From positions 62,001 to 126,000 of the forward strand of contig CAWFEM010000008.1 in the NCBI GenBank assembly GCA_963814905.1: a DNA stretch of 64,000 nucleotides. The letters run 5' to 3'. Position numbers and translations under genes: made by a program. Below the pieces are notes generated by a model. The model was not told the origin of the DNA and did no database searches. It was given only the letters and a program-made list of their open reading frames with translations. This document shows positions 51,359 through 58,847 of the stretch, piece after piece (the stretch's first letter is position 1; each line of letters opens with the position of its first letter). The stretch comes from DASWJZ01 sp963814905 (GTDB lineage Bacteria > Pseudomonadota > Alphaproteobacteria > Rhizobiales > Afifellaceae).

Positions 51359-52399
51359 TCAGCCTGCGGCGACGCGCTTCTGGCGGACCGGCGCGGCCGC
51401 CGCCTTGGCGCGGTCGCGGATCCTGACCTTCTTGATGCGGCGCGGATCGGCGTCGAGCACCTCGAAATCGAAGCCCGCGATCGCCTCCACCACCTCGCCC
51501 TTGGGCGGGATGCGGCCGGTGGCGGCGAAGACGAGGCCGCCGATCGTCTCGATCTCCTCGCCCTTCTCGCCGACATTGAAGTCCGGCCCGATCACTTCCG
51601 CCGCGTCCTCAAGCTCGGTGCGCGCATCGGCGATGAAGACGCCTTCCGCCACCTTGCGGATGGTCGCCTCCTCGTCGGGGTCGTGCTCGTCCTCGATCTC
51701 GCCGACGATGATCTCCACCAGGTCTTCCAGCGAGACGAGCCCGTCGGTGCCGCCATATTCGTCGATCACGAGCGCCATCTGCGTGCGGCTCGACTGCATG
51801 CGCTTCAAAAGCGCGCGCGCCGGCATGGACGGCGGCACGAAGAGGAGCGGGCGCACCAGCTTGGAATCTTCCAGCGTGGCGGAAAGGTCGACGGCGCCGA
51901 AATCGAAGTGCGGGTTTTCGTTCTGCCCGGCCTCGTGCTGATCGGTCCCGTTCGCCTGGCCGAGCGCGCGGTCGGCGATCCACGTCATCAGGTCGCGGAT
52001 GTGGATCATGCCGACCGGATCGTCGAGCGTCTCGCGATAGGCGGGCATGCGCGAATGGGCGGACTTGCGGAACATCGCGATGACCTCCGCGATCGAGCTT
52101 TCGATGTCGATCGCCTCGATGTCGGCGCGCGGGATCATGACGTCGTCGACGGTCATGTCGCCGAGCTTCAGGATGGCGCGCAGCATCGTGCGCTCGTCGG
52201 CCGTCAGCGTCGCGCCGGCGGCTTCGTCGGCGGCGATCGCGTCCTCGATCTCGGCGCGCGCCGAGCCGTTGGCCTTAATTCCCAGCGCGCTCAAAAGCGC
52301 GGATCTGAGACGCCCCACAATGTCTGATTGCTGGCCCCCCTGGGACCGGGATTCCTCCGCCGGGGGGGCGGCGGAACTTCGACTTTGGTCGTCGCTCAT
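51359..52399 (-). CDS. corC: CorC/HlyC-type CBS-domain transporter-associated protein
   Basis: A 346-residue cytoplasmic protein with paired CBS domains (VDDVMIPRADIEAI; MALVIDEYGGTDGLVSLEDLVEIIVGEI) and the C-terminal transporter-associated domain (LEDAAEVIGPDFN, IETIGGLVF). It lacks the transmembrane DUF21 domain, so it is the CorC-like form rather than CNNM. The start overlaps the ybeY stop by four bases. Confidence 0.92.
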   Translation of the reverse strand: MSDDQSRSSAAPPAEESRSQGGQQSDIVGRLRSALLSALGIKANGSARAEIEDAIAADEAAGATLTADERTMLRAILKLGDMTVDDVMIPRADIEAIDIESSIAEVIAMFRKSAHSRMPAYRETLDDPVGMIHIRDLMTWIADRALGQANGTDQHEAGQNENPHFDFGAVDLSATLEDSKLVRPLLFVPPSMPARALLKRMQSSRTQMALVIDEYGGTDGLVSLEDLVEIIVGEIEDEHDPDEEATIRKVAEGVFIADARTELEDAAEVIGPDFNVGEKGEEIETIGGLVFAATGRIPPKGEVVEAIAGFDFEVLDADPRRIKKVRIRDRAKAAAAPVRQKRVAAG

Positions 52400-52962
52400 C
52401 GTCCTCTGGCGGTTGCGTAGGGATCGGAAATGCCCATCCGCTTCAACGCAACACGCTCCAATTGCTCCATTTTTTCCGCTTCTGGCTGCGTTTCGTGGTC
52501 ATAGCCCAGAAGGTGAAGGAATCCGTGAATTATCAGGTGCGCCATGTGGTCTTCAAGCGGCTTTCCCGCAAGGGCCGCCTCCCTGGCGATAGTTTCCGCC
52601 GACAAGATGACATCTCCAAGAAGCAGGTTGCTTGCAGGATTCGTGCCGTCTGAGATGGCTGGCGCGCCGGCGCGCGGAACGGCGAGCGGAAAAGAAAGCA
52701 CATTGGTGGGCTTATCCTTGCCCCGCCAGTCCCGGTTGAGCGCTCTGATCCCCGCGTCGTCGGTGAAGAGGATGGAGAGCTCCGGCCGCGGCTCTGTCGT
52801 CCCTCTCCCCCCTTGCGGGGGAGAGACCGAGAGGGGGGAAGGATCGTCGTCCGCAAGCGCTGCGACCGCGGCGTCGACGGCCCGCCCGGCGAGCGCGCTC
52901 AGCGCCCTCCTGCCCGGCCAGTCCCCCGCCTCCACGGCGATTGCGATTGTCGGTGTCTGCAC
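52396..52962 (-). CDS. ybeY: Endoribonuclease YbeY with an internal palindromic insertion
   Basis: A single-strand endoribonuclease for 16S rRNA 3' maturation and ribosome quality control. The zinc site is HGFLHLLGYDH; TDDAGIRALNRDWRGKDKPTNVLSFP precedes it. The protein starts at GTG 52962 and is 188 residues, longer than usual. Residues 41-56 (PSPLSVSPPQGGRGTT) come from an in-frame GC palindrome in a normally short loop. The stop overlaps the corC start. In related species phoH lies directly upstream, but here it is about 5.9 kb away. Confidence 0.93.
   Translation of the reverse strand: MQTPTIAIAVEAGDWPGRRALSALAGRAVDAAVAALADDDPSPLSVSPPQGGRGTTEPRPELSILFTDDAGIRALNRDWRGKDKPTNVLSFPLAVPRAGAPAISDGTNPASNLLLGDVILSAETIAREAALAGKPLEDHMAHLIIHGFLHLLGYDHETQPEAEKMEQLERVALKRMGISDPYATARGR
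52801..52842. repeat. Palindromic repeat inside the ybeY coding sequence
   Basis: CCCTCTCCCCCC-TTGC-GGGGGAGAGA followed by CCGAGAGGGGGGAAGG, an imperfect palindrome of the CTCTCCCCTTGCG family also present in an intergenic position at 55721-55756. It keeps the reading frame of ybeY. Confidence 0.7.
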
Positions 52963-52987
52963 ACGCGTCCGATAACACGCGCGGCCA

Positions 52988-53019
52988 CAAAAAAGAGCCC
53001 GGGCGCTTGGCCCGGGCTC
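52988..53019 (-). terminator. Terminator of the small exported-protein gene
   Basis: GAGCCCGGGC / GCCCGGGCTC hairpin with a run of A on its left (T on the minus strand), 45 bases behind the gene ending at 53064. Confidence 0.9.
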
Positions 53020-53063
53020 AGATAGGGAGAGGAATGGATGAGGGAGGCTTGCGGGGCGCGGGC

Positions 53064-53420
53064 TCACACGATCCAGTAATGGCCGGTCATCCGGTTGAGC
53101 TTCACGGTCTTCCACGGGCCGACGAAGTGCTTCTTGACCTTGAAGGTATAGACGCCGCCGTTGCACTCGACCGTCGAGACCTTCTTGAAGTCCGACTTCA
53201 GCACCTGCTTCGCCTGGAAGCAGGAGAGCGGCGCGGGCTGCGGATAGAAGCCGCCGTAGGGACCTGTGCCGAACTGGATGTAGCCGCCCGGCGTGCCGAT
53301 GCCGATCGAGAGATTGATGACCGGCGGCGCGGCGTTGGCGCTGGTGACGGGCAGGGTGACGGTCGCCGCGGCGATTGTGGTGGCGAGGGCGGCGGCTGCG
53401 AGCGTGGTCTTCTTGAACAT
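53064..53420 (-). CDS. Small secreted hypothetical protein
   Basis: A 118-residue protein starting at ATG 53420 behind GGAG. Signal peptide KKTTLAAAALATTIAAATVTLPVTSANA, then a glycine-rich segment (GIGTPGGYIQFGTGPYGGFYP) and a small C-terminal domain with two cysteines (PLSCFQAKQVL, STVECNGGVYTFKVKK). Proteins of this type are common in Hyphomicrobiales and have no known role. It has its own terminator. Confidence 0.68.
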   Translation of the reverse strand: MFKKTTLAAAALATTIAAATVTLPVTSANAAPPVINLSIGIGTPGGYIQFGTGPYGGFYPQPAPLSCFQAKQVLKSDFKKVSTVECNGGVYTFKVKKHFVGPWKTVKLNRMTGHYWIV

Positions 53421-53553
53421 CGTGATCTCCATTTGACTGCGGTTGCGTGGCGACCCTGTCCGCCCGGTTTTCTCGTCCCGCGTTCGCTTGAGGACGAGCG
53501 GAGATTGCCATCGCGCAACTGAACCGTTCCGGAAGCCGACGTTCATCTGCGGT

Positions 53554-54003
53554 TTAGGCGAGGCCGGCGCTCTCCCTCCCGATCCACCCCTTCCTGATCG
53601 CCCATCTCCCCGGCCCGAAGGCCGCGGCGAAGAGGAGCCCCGCCGCGAACGGGAAGTGGCTGACGAAGGCGCCGAACTCCAGCTGGCCGAGCTGGTCCGC
53701 GCCCCAGTGCGAGGCCCAGTGAAAGGTGAAGCCGAGGAAGACGACGTAGAGCGCGGCAAGGAGCGACGCCTCGGCGAAGAAGAGCCCGCTCGCGAAGGCG
53801 ACGACGAGCAGCGCCTCGAAGATCGCCGCGAGCCAGGCGAGAAGGAGCGGGAACGGGAAGCCGGCGGCCTGGATATAGCCCGCCGTGGCGCCGATATCGG
53901 CGACCTTGAAGACGAGCCCCATCAGGAACGTCGCGGCGAAGATGAGCCGGCCGGCGAGCGCCGCGGCGGATTTCCATCTCGGCTCCGATACTTTCTCGGT
54001 CAT
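53554..54003 (-). CDS. DoxX family membrane protein
   Basis: A 149-residue four-segment membrane protein: AGRLIFAATFLMGLVFKVADI, AAGFPFPLLLAWLAAIFEALLVV and the following segments fit the DoxX family. A second DoxX-like gene lies at 20.5 kb. Function unknown. Confidence 0.75.
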   Translation of the reverse strand: MTEKVSEPRWKSAAALAGRLIFAATFLMGLVFKVADIGATAGYIQAAGFPFPLLLAWLAAIFEALLVVAFASGLFFAEASLLAALYVVFLGFTFHWASHWGADQLGQLEFGAFVSHFPFAAGLLFAAAFGPGRWAIRKGWIGRESAGLA

Positions 54004-54195
54004 TGTCCTTCTCCTTCACGCGCGGCGATGCGCCGCCGCTGTCGACACGACGAGCGGGGCGGTGAAGGATCGACAGGCGAAGCCGTTTTTTTGTCGCGGA
54101 AAGCCGATTGCCGCCACGCGCGGCCGGCGCCAGCGGGGGGCAGCCTCGCGCTGCGCGTCCGCCGCTGCGCGTCCGCCGCTATGCCGCGGGCGCGT

Positions 54196-54342
54196 TCACT
54201 TCGTCTCGACGGAGAGCCCGCCGTTTCCGAGCTCGACGGAGATGCCGCTCTTCTGGCGCTCCTGATAGAAGAAGTAGCCGCCGATGACGACCACGGCGAC
54301 CAGTGCCCCGATGATCAGATAGAGCCCGTTTCGGTTCTTCAT
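54196..54342 (-). CDS. Small membrane protein, 48 residues
   Basis: An ORF shorter than usual cut-offs: start ATG 54342, stop TGA 54196. It reads MKNRNGLYLIIGALVAV onward, with one transmembrane segment, a YFFYQERQKSG stretch, and an EVETK-like polar end. Short proteins with the same start and layout are frequent in Hyphomicrobiales. The preceding AGGCAGGG could be its ribosome binding site. Confidence 0.6.
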   Translation of the reverse strand: MKNRNGLYLIIGALVAVVVIGGYFFYQERQKSGISVELGNGGLSVETK

Positions 54343-54497
54343 CCCTGCCTCACAATCTGTTGCCGGCTATTGAACGCGCCTGCGTGGCATTCGGTTCATT
54401 CGCGCGCCGCTGCCCGGCGAGGCCGCCGCCTTGCCGCCGCCGCGTGCGCGGGGAAGGATGTCGCGACGCCTTGGAGGAAGCCACGAAAGGAAGCGCC

Positions 54498-54897
54498 ATG
54501 GAGATCAAGCGGAACGGGTCGCGGCCCTCGCGTCACGCCGCCTGCCGATTATTTCACCGGGCGGGTGCGGCAGGACCCGGTGATCGAGGCGCCGGCGCCG
54601 GCGCGCATCCGCGCCGCGGTCGTCACCTTCGAGCCCGGCGCGCGCACCGCCTGGCACACGCATCCGCTCGGCCAGACGCTCTTCGTGCTCTCCGGCCTCG
54701 GGCGCACGCAGAAGGTGGGCGGGCCGATCGAAGAAATCCGCCCCGGCGACGTCGTGTGGATCCCGCCCGGCGAAAAGCACTGGCACGGCGCCTCGCCGAC
54801 CGTCGCCATGACCCACCTCGCGATGCAGGAGGCGGACGGCGACAAGCACGTGGAGTGGCTGGAGAAGGTGACGGACGAGGAATACGCGAAGGGCTGA
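54498..54897 (+). CDS. Cupin-domain protein, split by an apparent 1-base frameshift
   Basis: A small single-domain cupin. The N-terminus MEIKRNGSRPS is in one frame, the remainder (PPADYFTGRV, ARTAWHTHPLGQTLFVLSG with the metal-binding histidines, GDVVWIPPGEKHWHGA) in another. Removing one base near 54531-54534 joins them into the usual 132-residue carboxymuconolactone-decarboxylase-associated cupin. It is likely a metal-binding detoxifying or signalling protein. Whether the gene is intact in the organism is uncertain. Confidence 0.7.
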
Positions 54898-54910
54898 AGG
54901 CCGCCACAAC

Positions 54911-54945
54911 GCCAACCTTCTCCCGGTCTCGGGAGAAGGTTGGTG
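54911..54945. repeat. Palindromic repeat (CCAACCTTCTCCC type)
   Basis: GCCAACCTTCTCCCGG / CCGGGAGAAGGTTGG-type inverted repeat behind the frameshifted cupin gene; related copies lie between 55487 and 55790. Confidence 0.75.
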
Positions 54946-54950
54946 CTTGG

Positions 54951-55391
54951 TCATTCCCCGCGCGCGACCGTATTCGCCACGCCTTCCGCGCCCATGAAGA
55001 CCGCCAGCACCCGCGCCGGCTCCGCGCCGGTGGCCTTGCCGTTGTGCTCGGTCTTGAAGGCTTCGAGGAAGGCGTCGCCGGCGCGATAGACGCGGGCGCC
55101 GTCCGCGCCGTAATCGACGGTCAGCTCGCCGTCGAGCATATAGGCGAAGAGCGGCGCGTCGTGGCGGTGCCAGCCCGTCTCCTCGCCCGGCTGCATGGTG
55201 ATGATCGCCGCGGTCACCTCCGGCGTGCCGGCCGGATAGGCGATCTCTTGCCCGATGACGGTCTTGCCGCTCTTGAGCAGCACGTCGACGGGCGGATAGG
55301 CCGTCTTGGCGGCGGCGAAGCCGACCGCCACACCGCAGGCGCCCGCCAGCGCCGCGACGACCAGCATGCGGCGATGAAGCCCGGTTCGCAT
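54951..55391 (-). CDS. Exported cupin-domain protein
   Basis: A 146-residue protein starting at ATG 55391. It has a signal or anchor segment (MLVVAALAGACGVAVGFAAA) and a cupin fold: PGEETGWHRHDAPLFAYMLDGELTVDYG with the first cupin motif, and a later AFLEAFKTEHNG. Function unknown; secreted cupins can be isomerases or binding proteins. Not closely similar to the cupin at 54498. Confidence 0.75.
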   Translation of the reverse strand: MRTGLHRRMLVVAALAGACGVAVGFAAAKTAYPPVDVLLKSGKTVIGQEIAYPAGTPEVTAAIITMQPGEETGWHRHDAPLFAYMLDGELTVDYGADGARVYRAGDAFLEAFKTEHNGKATGAEPARVLAVFMGAEGVANTVARGE

Positions 55392-55852
55392 GGGAGCTCT
55401 CCTTCGGTTCAAGGACGGTGCGCCTGTGTTAGCCCGGCGGTGCTTAACAGCGCGCTTCGCCCCGCGCCGCAGGGCCGAAGACGGCCTCAACGCCAACCTT
55501 CTCCCAAGCTTGGGAGAAGGTGTCCGCGGAGCGGACGGATGAGGGTTGAGGTCTAAGCCGGACGCGGCGGTGCCGTTGATGACAGCGGCGGTTGTGATCC
55601 CGCGTTCCGCCCCGCCTCGGACCTGAACCCTCATCCGCCGTTTGGCAGAGCCAAACGGCACCTTCTCCCGGTCTCGGGAGAAGGTTGGTGCCTTCCCGCC
55701 GCGCCGCGCCCGCTCTCCCCTTGCGTGAGAGGGTCGGGGAGAGGGGAAGGATGAAGGCCGCGAACGCCAACCTTCTCCCAAGACCGCAGACACAAACAAC
55801 TCCCGGTTGACATCGGAAACAGGTAAATCAAGGCTAGTGGTCGGAGGTGGCC
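55392..55852. repeat. Cluster of intergenic palindromic repeats
   Basis: About 460 bases without a gene. Copies of the CCAACCTTCTCCC palindrome at 55491-55522 (arm CAAG-CTTGGGAG), 55657-55691 and 55763-55781, plus a GCCGTTTGGC/GCCAAACGGC hairpin near 55640 and a CTCTCCCC-TTGCG palindrome near 55721. TTGACA at 55807 is a -35 candidate for the downstream gene; no good -10 is seen. Confidence 0.75.
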
Positions 55853-57601
55853 ATGTCGGAAGACGATCCGATCGAGATAGCCCAGATTTCGTTCTACCTC
55901 GCGAAGCCGGGGCAAACCTTTGCGACGGTGCTGTCCGCTGAAAAAGATGTTGGAGATCGCAAGGCCGCAAAGCAGTTTGAGTTCGAGGTGGAAGGCGCTG
56001 CCTGCCGCCTACACTACTTTGAGACTGCTTCGAAAAGATCGAACCCGCCTTGGCTTGATTTCGTGAACGACAAAATTCCACCTAGAGACCGCATCACCTT
56101 TAGCGGCCTTAGCAAAAGCCCCAACGGTATTCTGCTGATCAATATCGACGATCAGGTACTCGCCGCGACGTTTGGACGTAGCGCGTCAAGTTATCTCGAG
56201 GAAACGGCGTTCGAACCCGACTTCGGTATCAAGACCGCAATGAACCTGTGCGGCAACGAAGAGGTGCGGCAAACGCGAAGCCAGAGCAACACGGTCACGC
56301 CAACCCAAATTGATCGTCAGGTTGGCAAGCCAGCCGACACTTTCACATTCGGTCTCAGTGAGGCCGAGGACCTCCACTATATCTCCGCGCACATCAAGGG
56401 AGACAAAAACGTCACTCTGCAGGGGCGCAACAACCTCACAATTAAGGTGGTGGGAGAGGGTCGCCTGACTTGGCCTCTGATCGTCGCACGCTGCCGGGAG
56501 TTCAGAGAAGCGTTTGGGCGAAAGGATTTCGCGAGCCTTTTCCCGAATTACAAGAACTTCCGCCAGGCCTCTCCAGAAGAGATCGAGATTCTGGACACTG
56601 AGCTTCTTGGTTGCCTCAAGGTACGCGACTTCGCTCGCATTAATCTTGGTATTCCAGAGTTTGTATTAGAGGATGGTTACAGCTTCTCTTACTCAGATCA
56701 TGCCAAGCGCGACAATGCGGTCTACGCATTCTTGGATGTTCAGCAGCTGGAAGATCAACTCGACCTCGACCGGCTGACGGCAAAACAACTCAAGAACAAG
56801 AGGATATTCGCCTACTCCCATGAGGAAGATCGGATTCTCTCCTACCGGCGTTGGCGGCTCTACAACTGCCTCGTGTTCGAACACAAACTGGACAACAAGT
56901 ACTTCGTCCTCGCCAATGGTCGCTGGCTTGAAGTAGACGGCGATTTCTACGCTTCGATCATGAAGTTCGTTGCCGACACGCTCCATGAGGAGCCTTGCGA
57001 AAACGCCTATATGAACATCGATATCAGCAATCCAGACGAGAAAAGGAACAAGGAGTCGATATTCAATGAAGAAATCTGCAAGCGCCGCCCATCGGCGGTC
57101 CTCTTCGATCGTGCAAGACTAAGGATTGGCACCGGTAGAGCTGACAAGGAATTCTGTGATGTTTTGGATCTTACCGACGCTGGGCGCATCCGCATTATCC
57201 ACTGTAAACCCTACAAAGACTCCTCATCCACAAACTATCTCTTCGCTCAAGCGAATCTCTACAGCGCGGCCTTTCTACAGGATCAGGTGTTCCTCGCCGA
57301 AATCCGCGCCCACATTGATGCGTCGCCGAGCCAACGTAAAGCAGACTACCTAGCCTACATCAAATCACAGATCGCCGATCTAAACGCCGCCGACTACGAC
57401 ATTTGCCTGTGGCTTCTTTTCGATCGCCTCAAGGCAAAACCAGACAAGACGCAGATACCGCTCATTGCGCTGTACGAACTGAAGCTAACGCACGACAACC
57501 TTCGGAACATTTTGAAGTTTAAGGACATAGTCCTGCGGTTCGTTCCCGTGGGCAAAGTGCAGTTCAGGACGGATCGAAAGCGACCAGCAAAGGCGGCATA
57601 G
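55853..57601 (+). CDS. DUF6119 / TIGR04141 family sporadically distributed protein
   Basis: A 582-residue protein resembling the TIGR04141/DUF6119 family of sporadically distributed proteins. Features: the N-terminal segment with LHYFETASKRSNPPWLDFVND, AATFGRSASSYLE, an aspartate- and glycine-rich middle, RLRIGTGRADKEFCDVLDL, and IIHCKPYKDSSSTNYLFAQANLYS (a Lys/Ser/Thr-containing stretch resembling a nuclease-like core). No transmembrane segment. The gene is visibly richer in A and T than its neighbours and stands alone behind a repeat cluster. The start is ATG 55853, with GGAGG five bases before. The function is unestablished; such genes are often in defence-type islands. Confidence 0.7.
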   Translation: MSEDDPIEIAQISFYLAKPGQTFATVLSAEKDVGDRKAAKQFEFEVEGAACRLHYFETASKRSNPPWLDFVNDKIPPRDRITFSGLSKSPNGILLINIDDQVLAATFGRSASSYLEETAFEPDFGIKTAMNLCGNEEVRQTRSQSNTVTPTQIDRQVGKPADTFTFGLSEAEDLHYISAHIKGDKNVTLQGRNNLTIKVVGEGRLTWPLIVARCREFREAFGRKDFASLFPNYKNFRQASPEEIEILDTELLGCLKVRDFARINLGIPEFVLEDGYSFSYSDHAKRDNAVYAFLDVQQLEDQLDLDRLTAKQLKNKRIFAYSHEEDRILSYRRWRLYNCLVFEHKLDNKYFVLANGRWLEVDGDFYASIMKFVADTLHEEPCENAYMNIDISNPDEKRNKESIFNEEICKRRPSAVLFDRARLRIGTGRADKEFCDVLDLTDAGRIRIIHCKPYKDSSSTNYLFAQANLYSAAFLQDQVFLAEIRAHIDASPSQRKADYLAYIKSQIADLNAADYDICLWLLFDRLKAKPDKTQIPLIALYELKLTHDNLRNILKFKDIVLRFVPVGKVQFRTDRKRPAKAA

Positions 57602-57721
57602 GGTGACAAGCCTCTGATCAACGCTGCAAGTGTATGAAGCGTCTTTGTGATGGCCAACTCATGCGCGAGTTCTCGGGCGATCCGCCGGAACGGAGAATTC
57701 GCTAAACGGTCGGGTCATCCT

Positions 57722-57831
57722 GTCATGCGCATCCACAATTCTCTGCACCAGCGGGTGCCGCACCGCATCCTCCGCCGAGAACCGCACGATCGCAATGCCG
57801 TCGACCCCATCCAATATCCGCGACGCCTCGC
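57722..57831 (-). pseudogene. Displaced duplicate of the phoH 3' end
   Basis: On the minus strand the sequence reads GEASRILDGVDGIAIVRF, then SAEDAVRHPLVQRIVDAHDR, matching the C-terminus of the phoH encoded at 58.8-60 kb (YEATRILDGVEGVSIVRF and so on) in about 30 of 37 positions. It lacks any start and the ATPase core and directly follows the stop of the short-chain dehydrogenase gene. It is a diverged remnant left when the region was rearranged. Confidence 0.8.
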
Positions 57832-58633
57832 CTACTTGAGCGCCCTATACCTCTCCGCCATCTCCCCGCTCACCCCCGCCCGAAACATCGCGGCTCTCCC
57901 CTCGCTCTCCCGCTCCGCGACCGCGCGATCCGACAGCGCCGGCATGCAGATCACGTCGCCGAGCTTCAGGCCTGCGAGCGAGGCCTGCACCACGTCCTCC
58001 GGCTCCAGGAGCGCGATGTTCGGCCTGATCTTCGGCTTGCCGTCGACGTCGTGGAACTCGGTCCTGCACCACGCCCGGGCAGAGCGCCTGCAGCCTGACG
58101 CCGGTCCCCGCCACCTCGTTCGCCACGATCTCGGTGAAGGCGTTCACGAAGGCCTTCGTCGCCGCGTAGTTGGCGCGCTTCGGCAGGAACGGCTCGGTCA
58201 TCCCGGCGGAGAAGGCGAGCGTGGAGGAGACGTTGACGATGTCGCCCGCGCCGCGCTTGAGCATGGCCGGCAACACCGCGCGGGTGAGCCGCACGACCGC
58301 CGTCACCATCGCGTGGATCTGCGCCTCCGCCACGTCGGGGTCGAGCTCCACGAAGGGCATGTAGGTCTGGTAGCCGGCATTGTTGACGAGCATCGCGATG
58401 TCGCCCTTGGCCGCGCGCTTCTCGACTTTCGCGACGCCTTCGGGTGTGTCGAGGTCGGCGACGACGATCTCGGCCTTGGCGCCCGCCGCTTCAAGTTCGC
58501 GCGCCAGGTCCTTCAGCCGCGCCTCGCGGCGCGCGGTGATGACGAGGTCGTAGCCGTCCGCGGCGAGCCGCTTCGCATAGACGCGGCCGATGCCGGACGA
58601 CGCGCCGGTGACGAGCGCGATGGGTCTTGTCAT
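57832..58633 (-). CDS. Short-chain dehydrogenase/reductase, apparent 1-base frameshift
   Basis: An SDR starting at ATG 58633 (GGAGG seven bases before). Visible are the cofactor motif TGASSGIGRVYAKRLA, NNAGYQTY, the catalytic Tyr-Lys in PKRANYAATKAFV and NVSSTLAFSAGM with the Ser. Around 58065 the frame breaks after LCPGVV; removing one base continues TEFHDVDGKPKIRPNIALLEPEDVV to a stop at 57832. The length then is about 266 residues, normal for the family. Likely an NAD(P)-dependent oxidoreductase of unknown substrate. Confidence 0.8.
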
Positions 58634-58672
58634 GGGTTTTCCTCCGGAAATGCGCGACTTGAACATACCCAC

Positions 58673-58775
58673 TGTCGTCATGCCCGGACTTGATCCGGGC
58701 ATCCATTCCGTGGCCGCGGAAACGACGTTCGACCGCTACGGAATGGATTGCCGGGTCAAGCCCGGCAATGACGAC
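58673..58775. repeat. REP-like palindromic element, copy R3
   Basis: Same layout as R1: TGTCGTCATGCCCGG-loop-CCGGGCATCCATTCCGT, then ACGGAATGGATTGCCGGG-loop-CCCGGCAATGACGAC, in the gap between the SDR and phoH genes. Confidence 0.85.
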
Positions 58776-58847
58776 GGAGAGGGGAGGGCCGGAAGCGCGT
58801 CACCGTCACCGTGCGCGGTCGCCCCGCGCCGGCGCACTCGCCTCGCA

